The notes under the pieces were generated by a model. It was not told where the DNA came from, did no database searches, and saw only the letters and a list, made by a program, of their open reading frames with translations. A stretch of 50,504 nt of DNA from DAOTVD01 sp034437075 (lineage in GTDB: Bacteria > Chloroflexota > Anaerolineae > Aggregatilineales > J027): assembly GCA_034437075.1 (NCBI GenBank), contig DAOTVD010000399.1:1-50504 (forward strand). The letters run 5' to 3'. Of this stretch, positions 35,572 through 42,674 are shown in pieces. The translations under genes were made by a program, and so were the position numbers. Within the stretch, counting starts at the first letter, position 1, and the number at the start of each line of letters is the position of its first letter.

Positions 35572-36501
35572 TCAGTCCATTGACGGTGTGTATTCGGGTT
35601 CAGCTTGCGGGACGGCTTCGTCCGCGCTACGCAGGCCGGATTGCGGCATTGGCGCGGGCTGGGCCTCGTCGTCCTCGGTTAGGCGCTTGCCGGTGAGTTC
35701 CATGAAGACATCTTCCAGGGTCGGCGCATGGCCGTTGACAGCCGGGACGCGCGCTTTCAGCCCGGTGGGCGTGTCTTCAGCGACGATGGCGCCCTCGTCC
35801 AAGATGGCAATGCGGTCGCAGAGCGCTTCGGCCTCGCCCATATCATGCGTGGTGATGATGATCGTGGCGTCGTGCGTGTCGCGCAGTTCTAAGACGACCT
35901 CTTGCACCTCGCGTTTACTGCGTGGATCGAGGCCCGTGGTGGGTTCGTCCAGTAAAAGCAGAATCGGCTGCGAGAGAAACGCCCGCGCGATGGCGACTTT
36001 TTGCTGCATGCCTCGGCTCATGTCTTCCATGGGCGCGTTGTAGCTGCTAGCGCGCAACCCCAAGCGCGTCAGAATCTCACGCGCTTTGCGGTCAGCTTCT
36101 GGGGCCGGGACGCCATACAGGCGCGCGCCATACAGCAGATTCTCGCGCGGGCTCAGCTTCTTGAAGAACGCTGCATCCACGGATACGCGGTTGATCAGGC
36201 GCCGGACGTGCATCTCTTGCCGCTCGACATCGTGCCCGAAGACGGAAACCGAGCCTGTATCGGGGATGAGGAGCGTACACAGCAGGCGGATTAGCGTGCT
36301 TTTGCCGCTGCCGTTCGGCCCTAGGATGCCGTAAATTTCGTTGCGCTTGACACGAAAAGACACATCCTGCACGGCGCGGATGGGCATTGGCTGGGCGCGC
36401 TTGTGCCAAAAGGGCGCAGGGTCGGCCTTGCCCCGGAACTGCTTGTTGATATTGCGCACGATGAGTGCGTCGTCAGCGTTTTTGATGTCTCGCTCAGACA
36501 T
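35572..36501 (-). CDS. ABC exporter ATPase (DrrA/CcmA-like)
   Basis: A 309-aa ABC ATPase with Walker A GPNGSGKST, the Q-loop near SVDAAFFKKLSP, the variant signature MSRGMQQKVAIARAF (R-G-M-Q-Q in place of SGGQ), Walker B ILLLLDEPTTGLDP, and H-loop ITTHDMGEAEALC. This is the DrrA-like set for ABC-2 exporters. The C-terminal ~60 residues include the VNGHAPTLEDVFMELTGKRL element and a Pro/Glu tail. GAGGA sits five bases before the ATG. First structural gene of an operon whose 340-base leader carries an attenuator (36541-36681). Confidence 0.92.
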   Translation of the reverse strand: MSERDIKNADDALIVRNINKQFRGKADPAPFWHKRAQPMPIRAVQDVSFRVKRNEIYGILGPNGSGKSTLIRLLCTLLIPDTGSVSVFGHDVERQEMHVRRLINRVSVDAAFFKKLSPRENLLYGARLYGVPAPEADRKAREILTRLGLRASSYNAPMEDMSRGMQQKVAIARAFLSQPILLLLDEPTTGLDPRSKREVQEVVLELRDTHDATIIITTHDMGEAEALCDRIAILDEGAIVAEDTPTGLKARVPAVNGHAPTLEDVFMELTGKRLTEDDEAQPAPMPQSGLRSADEAVPQAEPEYTPSMD

Positions 36502-36540
36502 GGTTATCCTCGTGTGTTTGTGTTGTCATGCAATGGCGGC

Positions 36541-36681
36541 AACAAAAAACCGCCGGTCTGAACGCAGACCGACGGTCTTGAAGGGCGAATATCATACGCC
36601 AGAATCAAAACAACCGCAGTCTGCCGGGGGCGCCTGCGGCGAATCTGGCGTGAGTTGTTATGTCAAACTAGGCCAGAATCA
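36541..36681 (-). promoter_or_regulatory. Transcription attenuator of the ABC/GNAT operon
   Basis: Read on the minus strand. Sequence 1, TGATTCTGGC (36681-36672), begins with the leader ORF stop codon. Sequence 2, CGCCAGATTC (36650-36641), can pair with sequence 1 or with an identical downstream copy, sequence 3 (36607-36598). Between 2 and 3 lies hairpin CCGCAG/CTGCGG (36639-36634 with 36619-36614), followed by TTGTTTT. Then comes a strong terminator: ACCG-T-CGGTCTG, loop CGTT, CAGACCG-G-CGGT, T tract (36576-36541). The ATPase start lies 40 bases on. Mutually exclusive pairing plus a terminator is the classic layout of ribosome-controlled attenuation. Confidence 0.72.
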
Positions 36682-36768
36682 CGCGGCGCACAATGTCCCT
36701 TGCCCGAAACGAAGCCGGGGAGCATTCATGCCATTCGGGATTTGTGTGAGGATGATGTGCGTAATCAT
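36679..36768 (-). CDS. Leader peptide ORF (29 aa) of the ABC/GNAT operon
   Basis: Begins MITHIILTQIPNG and ends GTLCAA, 29 codons with a TGA stop. A GAAAGGA lies five bases before the ATG, a stronger ribosome site than many genes here. The start is about 70 bases after the predicted transcription start. The stop codon is the first three bases of the duplicated pairing sequence in the attenuator, so a ribosome at the end of the ORF would cover it. No amino acid is strongly over-represented (four Ile, three Thr), so drug-induced ribosome stalling is a better guess than amino-acid sensing. Confidence 0.65.
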   Translation of the reverse strand: MITHIILTQIPNGMNAPRLRFGQGTLCAA

Positions 36769-36843
36769 CGTGATCCTTTCGGTGATGAGAGTTTTTCGTG
36801 CATGTATTATGCAAGAAATTCGTTAGCGTTAAACGCCAGCATC

Positions 36844-36873
36844 ATCATAGGCCCAAAGCGTTGAGCTTGTCAA
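36844..36873 (-). promoter_or_regulatory. Sigma70-type promoter of the ABC/GNAT operon leader
   Basis: On the minus strand TTGACA (36873-36868), an 18-bp spacer and TATGAT (36849-36844) form the best promoter in the window. Transcription would start near 36838 and run through the leader ORF and attenuator into the ATPase gene. Confidence 0.75.
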
Positions 36874-36902
36874 GCACTCCCAAAAAATCTTAATGATGTG
36901 CT

Positions 36903-37424
36903 TTAGCCGTTGCCGCCAAACCAGCCCCGGCGGCGCTTGTCTTTCTCTTCCAACCGCCCTTCGGCGCGCCCCAAGCGCTCGCGCAGATTCGCCATTTCGG
37001 CTTGTAATTCGTCTACTTTGGCGCGTAAGGCGGTTTTTTCATCTTCGCTGCGTTCCAGCATGCTCAGTAGCTTATCGCGCTCGGCTTTGATCTGTTCGAG
37101 CTCGATTTTGAGCTCGGTAGCGTCGATGAGTTGTTCGACAGCAGCGGTCGGTATCATGCGCGTATCCACGCCATAGTTAGCCACGCCAGGATGCTCGACG
37201 CGCTCACCATCGGCCAAACGCTTGCGGATGGTGTCGTAGTTTAGCCCGTCCGCCGACAGGCTCGCGACAGTAGCCAAGACCAACACATCATCTTCGTTGA
37301 AGCTACGTTGTTTGGCGCCGATTTTCTTGGCCGGGTCGCTCAGATGGTCGCCAAATTCGTTGATCCAGTTCTGAATGGTGGTGATGCTGACCCCAAAAAG
37401 TCGTGCTAAATCGCCAGTTTTCAT
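36903..37424 (-). CDS. MerR-like DNA-binding protein with C-terminal coiled coil
   Basis: A 173-aa protein. Residues 1-75 are a MerR-type winged helix (MKTGDLARLFGVSITTIQNWINEF, then SFNEDDVLVLATVASLSADG and YDTIRKRL). Residues ~97-164 form a long charged coiled coil (ELKIELEQIKAERDKLLSML onward), and the tail is basic and Gly/Trp-rich. There is no effector domain. MerR-HTH plus coiled coil is seen in chromosome- or plasmid-organising proteins such as RacA and KfrA-like factors as well as in repressors. It is divergent from the gene at 37579, and palindromes TTGTAAAC/GTTTACAA fill the 154-bp gap, probably its binding sites. Confidence 0.75.
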   Translation of the reverse strand: MKTGDLARLFGVSITTIQNWINEFGDHLSDPAKKIGAKQRSFNEDDVLVLATVASLSADGLNYDTIRKRLADGERVEHPGVANYGVDTRMIPTAAVEQLIDATELKIELEQIKAERDKLLSMLERSEDEKTALRAKVDELQAEMANLRERLGRAEGRLEEKDKRRRGWFGGNG

Positions 37425-37446
37425 ACTTTCAAACCTAAATCCAATG

Positions 37447-37504
37447 GTTTACAACCCAAATTGTAAACTTTAAAACTTGTAACAACTTGTAAACTTTACA
37501 AGTT
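37447..37504. promoter_or_regulatory. Palindromic operator cluster between the MerR-like and RHH-like genes
   Basis: GTTTACAA (37447-37454), six bases, TTGTAAAC (37461-37468) form one inverted pair. AACTTGTAAA (37484-37493), one base, TTTACAAGTT (37495-37504) form a second, perfect one. A further half-site CTTGTAAC lies at 37476-37483. That makes five TTGTAA-type half-sites within 58 bp. Confidence 0.7.
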
Positions 37505-37548
37505 TAGTTGTATAATCTTGCATTATACGCACAGAATCATTATACGCA
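37488..37548 (+). promoter_or_regulatory. Promoter of the RHH-like gene with direct repeats
   Basis: TTGTAA (37488-37493), 17-bp spacer, TATAAT (37511-37516). The -35 lies inside the 37484-37504 palindrome, so a protein bound there would block it. Downstream, CATTATACGCA occurs at 37521-37531 and 37538-37548, and GCGTATA follows inverted near 37554. Confidence 0.6.
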
Positions 37549-37578
37549 AATGGCGTATAGCTGAATCGAGAACGGCTT

Positions 37579-38127
37579 ATGGGCAAAACAAGCGCCGTAA
37601 AACCCAAATCGTATCGCCGCCAGTTCCGCTTTTGGCTGGATGCGGCCAAGTCCGACGAACGCGACTTGATCGAGTACATTTATAAGCTGGTCGAAACGCG
37701 CCAATTTGCCGCGACCATCCGGGATGGCTTGCGCTTGCTGCGCGACCTGCGTGCACGTAAGACGGATGTGTTACAAGAGCTTTTCCCCTGGATTGATGAG
37801 CATTACCGCCGCAAGCATCGCCCAGATACCAGCGCGTTAGAAGCTAAAATCGAGCGCCTAGAGGCTCTGCTGCAAGCCCACCCCCTACCCGCGCCCAGCA
37901 GCGGCGGCCCCAGGCCCCTCACGCTCCCCGGCGGTGGGTTGAAGCCCTTGAGCGCGCCCCCTATGCCAGAAGATGATGCCACTTTGCTGGAGATCAAGAC
38001 CGATACGGAGGCCGGAAAGCGCGCTGTACAGAATATGATCAACTGCATGTTCAGCTTGCAAAATCAGCGCGCGCCGGACTGGTCGAAGGTTGAATTTTCC
38101 TCTATAGATGAAGCGACTGAAGGCTAA
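37579..38127 (+). CDS. Ribbon-helix-helix-like protein of unknown function (182 aa)
   Basis: I do not recognise the family. Residues 14-60 have the ribbon-helix-helix shape: a strand RQFRFWLD, a helix DERDLIEYIYKLVET, a short turn and a helix AATIRDGLRLLRDLRA. Proteins of this type include ParR-like centromere binders and small repressors. A short helix 84-100 could dimerise. Residues 101-130 are a Pro/Gly-rich linker, and the C-terminus is acidic with a conserved-looking block (TEAGKRAVQNMINCMFSLQNQ). The gene is divergent from the MerR-like/coiled-coil gene and shares its operator region. The ATG has only a weak GAGAA upstream. Confidence 0.65.
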   Translation: MGKTSAVKPKSYRRQFRFWLDAAKSDERDLIEYIYKLVETRQFAATIRDGLRLLRDLRARKTDVLQELFPWIDEHYRRKHRPDTSALEAKIERLEALLQAHPLPAPSSGGPRPLTLPGGGLKPLSAPPMPEDDATLLEIKTDTEAGKRAVQNMINCMFSLQNQRAPDWSKVEFSSIDEATEG

Positions 38128-38180
38128 TCAGCACGTTTGATCCCCTCTGAACGCCACAAACACCCTCATCTAGCGTTAAT

Positions 38181-38198
38181 TTGTGACATCTTTCACAT
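38181..38198. promoter_or_regulatory. Rex- or CRP/FNR-type operator upstream of cydABDC
   Basis: TTGTGACATCTTTCACAT holds TGTGA-N6-TCACA, a perfect CRP-family core that also fits the Rex consensus TTGTGA-N6-TCACAA except the last base. It lies 155 bp before cydA. Direct repeats GCGTTAATT flank it at 38173-38181 and 38233-38241. Confidence 0.6.
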
Positions 38199-38352
38199 CT
38201 GAAATTGGACACTCGTCACTACAGCAAAACTGGCGTTAATTGCATAATGAAACCATCAAATAATCCTTTCCGGGCACCCTGCTATGGGTGACCCGTCTCC
38301 GCATATTCAACCTATTTCATTATCAATCAAACACTGAGGAGACAGCATCGCC

Positions 38353-39795
38353 ATGGAAGCTCTTGATCTTGCGCGAATGCAATTCGCAATTACATCTATA
38401 TACCACTTTTTTTTCGTACCACTCTCGTTAGGGCTCTCGGTTCTGGTCGCGTTGATGCATACAGCTTATGCGCGCACAGGCGATGACTCCTATAAGAAAA
38501 TGACCAAATTCTGGGGTAAGCTCTTCGTCATCAATTTCGCGATGGGTGTGGTCACCGGTATTGTTATGGAATTTCAATTCGGCATGAATTGGTCGGAATA
38601 TTCGCGCTTCATGGGCGATATTTTCGGCGCGCCGCTCGCCATCGAAGCCCTGATGTCCTTCTTCCTGGAGTCGGTTTTCCTGGGCGTGTGGATTTTTGGC
38701 TGGGGTCGGCTGCCGAACTGGTTACATGCAGGCTCGATGTGGCTCGTCGCGATTGGCTCGAATATTTCGGCCATCTGGATTTTGATCGCCAATTCGTTTA
38801 TGCAGCAGCCGGTCGGCTATCGCCTAAGTGAATACACCATGCCGGGTGGCGAGGTCATGATGCGCGCCGAAATGGCCGACTTTTTCGCCCTCATCACCAA
38901 CCCGAACGTCTTTGTGCAATATCCGCATGTGCTGGCTTCCGGCATTTGTACGGCGGCGTTCTTCGTGTTGGGGATCAGCGCGTGGCATTTGGTGCGCAAA
39001 AGCGAAGACCTGCCCATTTATCGCCGCTCCTTCCAGATGGGCGCTATTTACGGTTTTTTGGGCGTCTTTCTGGTGATTGTCGGTGGGCACGACCAGGCGC
39101 AGCATATGGTGGAAAGCCAGCCGATGAAAATGGCCGCCGCTGAAGCGCTCTGGGATACCGAAGACCCGGCTTCTTTCTCTGTCTTGACGGTTGGCGACCT
39201 GAACGAAGACGAAATATTCTCGATCCGTCTGCCTTCGATGCTCAGCGTTTTGGCCTACAACACCACTGACGCCGAAGTACGTGGCATTAACGACTTGCAA
39301 GCCGAATACGAGCAACTTTACGGGCCCGGTGATTATGTGCCCCCGATAGCCATTACCTATTGGAGCTTCCGTATTATGGTGGGCATCGGCTTTTTGATGC
39401 TGGCCCTCATCCTGATTACGCTGTATCTGAGCTTTGAAGGGCGCATCGAGCAAAGCACGCTTTTCCTGAAAGCGCTGGTCCCGGCCATAGCCTTGCCCTA
39501 TATCGCTAGTTCGGCGGGCTGGATTTTGGCCGAAGTAGGCCGCCAACCCTGGATCGTGTTTGGGCTGCAACGCACCGAAGATGCGCTATCGCCCAACATC
39601 ACTGCCGAGACAATCGCCTTTTCGCTGGTTGTGTTTACAGTCATCTATGGGGTGTTGATAGTCGCGGATGTGTATCTGCTGCGCAAATTTGCCCTGGCTG
39701 GCACCGAAGATATTTTGGGCACCAGTGATGAAGACGAAACCCCCAGCGCAACCCCGCCGCTGCCGCAAGCACAAGGCGCCTTTTCGGGCGACTAA
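38353..39795 (+). CDS. cydA: Cytochrome bd ubiquinol oxidase subunit I
   Basis: A 480-aa membrane subunit carrying the haems of the bd-type quinol oxidase, which reduces oxygen to water in the cytoplasmic membrane. Ligand positions are present: H18 (SIYHFFF, haem b595), H192 (QYPHVLASG, b558) and M342 (FRIMVGIG, b558). The conserved glutamates near haem d are E98 and E106 (PLAIEALMSFFLES), and the GRQPW signature is at 396-400. The loop after helix 6 is short, so this is the short-Q-loop class. AGGAGA precedes the ATG. The C-terminal 25 residues are acidic/Pro-rich. cydB follows after 21 bp. Confidence 0.95.
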   Translation: MEALDLARMQFAITSIYHFFFVPLSLGLSVLVALMHTAYARTGDDSYKKMTKFWGKLFVINFAMGVVTGIVMEFQFGMNWSEYSRFMGDIFGAPLAIEALMSFFLESVFLGVWIFGWGRLPNWLHAGSMWLVAIGSNISAIWILIANSFMQQPVGYRLSEYTMPGGEVMMRAEMADFFALITNPNVFVQYPHVLASGICTAAFFVLGISAWHLVRKSEDLPIYRRSFQMGAIYGFLGVFLVIVGGHDQAQHMVESQPMKMAAAEALWDTEDPASFSVLTVGDLNEDEIFSIRLPSMLSVLAYNTTDAEVRGINDLQAEYEQLYGPGDYVPPIAITYWSFRIMVGIGFLMLALILITLYLSFEGRIEQSTLFLKALVPAIALPYIASSAGWILAEVGRQPWIVFGLQRTEDALSPNITAETIAFSLVVFTVIYGVLIVADVYLLRKFALAGTEDILGTSDEDETPSATPPLPQAQGAFSGD

Positions 39796-39816
39796 GGGCT
39801 AAGGAGACGAACGATT

Positions 39817-40836
39817 ATGGACATTCAACTCACAGACATCTGGTTTTTACTCATCGGCGTATTGTTCGCGGGCTTCTTCTTGCTCGAAGGCTTCGACTAC
39901 GGGGTCGGTATTCTGCTGCTCTTTTTGGGCAAGGATGACAAAGAACGGCGTCAGATCATCAACACCATTGGCCCACATTGGGACGGTAACGAAGTTTGGG
40001 TCATCACGGCAGGCGGCGCGATGTTCGCGGCTTTCCCGCACTGGTACGCGACCATGTTCAGTGGCTTCTACCTGGCTCTGACACTGATGCTAGTCGCCTT
40101 GATCTTTCGTGGCGTGGCTTTTGAGTTCCGCAGTAAAGACGAGAATCCGCAGTGGCGCCAATTCTGGGATTGGGCCATCTTTATCGGCAGCCTGGTTCCG
40201 GCCATCTTGTGGGGTGTGGCGATTGCCAACCTTGTGAAGGGCGTACCGATTGATGGCAACATGACCTTTACGGGCAATTTCTTCGACTTGTTGAACGTCT
40301 ATACATTGCTGGGTGGCTTGGTCACGCTGTCTATCTTCACCTTGCATGGCGCGGTCTTCTTGGCGATGAAAACCGAAAACCAAATCCTGGAACGCGCCCA
40401 CAAAGCCGCGTTGCGGGTCTGGGCGCCGACGGTGGTTATCATTTTGGCCTTCGTCGGGCTGAGCTACTTCGAGACGGACATTTTCGAGTCCTTGGGCGTG
40501 AACCCTGGCGTCAGCGCCTTCACGGCGGCGATTGCTTTGCTGGCTTCTGGCTGGCTCTTGCGCGATCGCCAGCACGGTTGGGCCTTCGTGATGACCGGGC
40601 TGACCATGATTTTCACGGTGATTACCGTCTTCCGGGGCTTGTACCCGCGCGTGATGGTCTCTAGCACGAATCCCGATTTCAGCTTGACCATTCATAACGC
40701 CTCGTCTAGCGAATATACCTTGCAGGTGATGACGGTCATTGCGCTGACGCTGATTCCGGTCGTCCTGATTTATCAGGGCTGGTCGTACTGGGTTTTCCGC
40801 AAGCGCATCACGGATGATACCCATTTGGAATACTAA
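39817..40836 (+). CDS. cydB: Cytochrome bd ubiquinol oxidase subunit II
   Basis: A 339-aa membrane protein, partner of CydA. The family-typical start reads DIWFLLIGVLFAGFFLLEGFDYGVGI, then GPHWDGNEVWVITAGGAMFAAFP and LALTLMLVALIFRGVAFEFR. About eight helices and normal length. AAGGAGA lies upstream. A terminator-like hairpin follows, separating cydAB from cydDC. Confidence 0.95.
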   Translation: MDIQLTDIWFLLIGVLFAGFFLLEGFDYGVGILLLFLGKDDKERRQIINTIGPHWDGNEVWVITAGGAMFAAFPHWYATMFSGFYLALTLMLVALIFRGVAFEFRSKDENPQWRQFWDWAIFIGSLVPAILWGVAIANLVKGVPIDGNMTFTGNFFDLLNVYTLLGGLVTLSIFTLHGAVFLAMKTENQILERAHKAALRVWAPTVVIILAFVGLSYFETDIFESLGVNPGVSAFTAAIALLASGWLLRDRQHGWAFVMTGLTMIFTVITVFRGLYPRVMVSSTNPDFSLTIHNASSSEYTLQVMTVIALTLIPVVLIYQGWSYWVFRKRITDDTHLEY

Positions 40837-40862
40837 CCTAACGAGCCGGTCCAAGCGGCTTG

Positions 40863-40905
40863 CTTAAAGGGGAGCGTACCGAGTACACTCCCCTTAAGTT
40901 CTTTT
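40863..40905 (+). terminator. Stem-loop terminator or attenuator between cydB and cydD
   Basis: A long imperfect hairpin: CTTAA(A)GGGGAG(C)GTAC with GTAC(A)CTCCCCTTAAG, loop CGA, one bulge and one mismatch, 40863-40898, followed by TTCTTTT. It should lower readthrough into cydDC, whose assembly function is needed in smaller amounts. Confidence 0.72.
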
Positions 40906-40940
40906 AATGTTCGGGTCGCACTTGAAAGGCACACTGCATC

Positions 40941-42674
40941 ATGAAACCCGATCCTCGTTTGATGGCGGAATTACGTCAAACCCGCCGTTTATTCTATGGA
41001 ACCCTCTTGTTCAGCCTGTTGGGGGTGGTGATCCTTATCGGGCAAGCCTACGCGCTCAGTGTGGTAGTCAACGATGTATTTTTAGAAGGCGCCACGCTGG
41101 AGGATGTTAGCCCCGTTTTACTAGCCCTGTTGGGGTTGGCGTTGTTGCGTTTTGGCGCATTGTGGGCCGGGCAGAGCAGCGCAACGGTATTGGCGGCGCG
41201 CATCAAGCAGGATGTACGCGAGCGCGTCGTCACGCGCATTTTTGCCATGGGGCCAACGTATGTGGGCGGCGAGCGCAGCGGCGAACTCATCAATACCCTG
41301 ACCGAAGGCATCGACGCGCTAGAAGATTACCTTAAAGACTATCTGCCGCAGATGTTCCTGGCCTTGCTGGTGCCGGTCGCGTTTTTGCTGATTATTTTCC
41401 CCAATGATCCTTTATCCGGCTTGGTGCTGTTGTGTACCGCGCCGCTGTTGCCCTTCTTTATGGCGCTGATCGGCATGTGGGCGGGCAAGCTCAGCCGCGA
41501 GCAATGGCACGCCATGAGCTACCTCAGCGCGCATTTTCTGGACGTGTTGCAAGGCTTGCCTACGCTGAAGATGTTCAATCGTAGCGGCGCGCAGACCAAG
41601 ACCATCGAGCGCCTAAGCGATGACTTCCGCCGGACGACCATGCGCGTCTTGCGCGTTGCGTTTTTGTCTTCGTTCTTTCTGGAATTCATCACGACTATCA
41701 GCATTGCGATTATTGCCGTGGAAATCGGTTTTCGCTTGATCTGGGGCCACATGGATTTTCAGACCGCGTTTTTCATCTTGATCTTGGCACCGGAATTTTA
41801 CCAGCCTTTGCGCAATTGGGGCGCGAGCTTCCATGCCAGCACCGCTGGGGCGGATGCCGCCGACCGATTGTTTCAGGTGCTCGAAGCGCCTTTGCCAGAG
41901 CATCCCGCGCCGAGCGCCGTACCCTTGCGCTATGAGGCACCACCGCGCATTCGGTTTGAAGGCGTCAGCTTTCAGTACCCCAGCCGCGAAACCAAAGCCT
42001 TGGATAATCTCTCGCTGACGCTGGAACCGGGGCAAGTCACCGCGCTGGTCGGTGCGAGTGGGGCGGGTAAAAGCACTGCCGCGCATCTGCTATTGCGCTT
42101 CATCGAACCCGAAAGCGGGCGCATTTGGGTGGATGATACGCCGCTGGATGGCATCGCGCCCGAGGCATGGCGCGCCCAAGTGGCTTGGGTCTCGCAACGA
42201 CCTTACCTCTTTAATATGTCTGTGCGCGAGAATTTGCATTTGGCCCGCCCAGATGCCGACCAGGCCGCGCTCGAAAGCGCCGCCGAGCAAGCCGGGGCGC
42301 TGGATTTCATCCGCACGTTGCCCCAGGGTTGGGAGACATCCATTGGGGAACGTGGCGCGCTGCTCAGCGGGGGGCAGGCGGCGCGTTTGGCGTTGGCGCG
42401 GGCATTCCTGAAAGATGCGCCCATTTTGATATGGGATGAAGCCACGGCTAATCTCGATCCAATAACCGAAGATATCATTCATCAAGCCATGCATACCCTT
42501 ACGCAGGCACGCACCACGTTAATTATCGCGCATCGCTTGCGCACGGTCTTTGAAGCGGATCAAATCGTTGTGTTAGACAAAGGCCACTTGCGCGAGTCCG
42601 GCACGCATCAATCCCTGCTGGGGCAGGGCGGTTTATACGGGCGTATGGTAGGGGGCTACGCATATGGCACCTAA
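40941..42674 (+). CDS. cydD: Thiol reductant ABC exporter subunit CydD
   Basis: A 577-aa half-transporter. The N-terminal ~310 residues are an exporter membrane domain (six helices, LPTLKMFNRSGAQTK coupling region). The C-terminal ATPase has Walker A GASGAGKST, signature LSGGQAARLALARAF and Walker B ILIWDEATANLDP, whose W replaces the usual aliphatic residue. CydDC exports cysteine or glutathione or handles haem for cytochrome bd assembly. Position directly after cydAB supports the assignment. Overlaps cydC by 11 bp. Confidence 0.92.
   Translation: MKPDPRLMAELRQTRRLFYGTLLFSLLGVVILIGQAYALSVVVNDVFLEGATLEDVSPVLLALLGLALLRFGALWAGQSSATVLAARIKQDVRERVVTRIFAMGPTYVGGERSGELINTLTEGIDALEDYLKDYLPQMFLALLVPVAFLLIIFPNDPLSGLVLLCTAPLLPFFMALIGMWAGKLSREQWHAMSYLSAHFLDVLQGLPTLKMFNRSGAQTKTIERLSDDFRRTTMRVLRVAFLSSFFLEFITTISIAIIAVEIGFRLIWGHMDFQTAFFILILAPEFYQPLRNWGASFHASTAGADAADRLFQVLEAPLPEHPAPSAVPLRYEAPPRIRFEGVSFQYPSRETKALDNLSLTLEPGQVTALVGASGAGKSTAAHLLLRFIEPESGRIWVDDTPLDGIAPEAWRAQVAWVSQRPYLFNMSVRENLHLARPDADQAALESAAEQAGALDFIRTLPQGWETSIGERGALLSGGQAARLALARAFLKDAPILIWDEATANLDPITEDIIHQAMHTLTQARTTLIIAHRLRTVFEADQIVVLDKGHLRESGTHQSLLGQGGLYGRMVGGYAYGT

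Noticed and set aside
36341..36826. 161-aa plus-strand reading frame over the ABC ATPase start
   Set aside because: It runs antisense through the ATPase start, the attenuator and the leader ORF, has no ribosome site and shows no protein-like composition.
37447..37548. Plasmid origin with iterons
   Set aside because: The repeats sit in a divergent promoter region. No Rep protein, DnaA box cluster or ParA gene is present.
38824..39570. 248-aa minus-strand frame under cydA
   Set aside because: Same reason: it mirrors conserved CydA codons and has no start signal.
40090..40854. 254-aa minus-strand frame under cydB
   Set aside because: Antisense shadow of a strongly conserved membrane gene. It is rich in Arg, His and Gln and lacks any motif.
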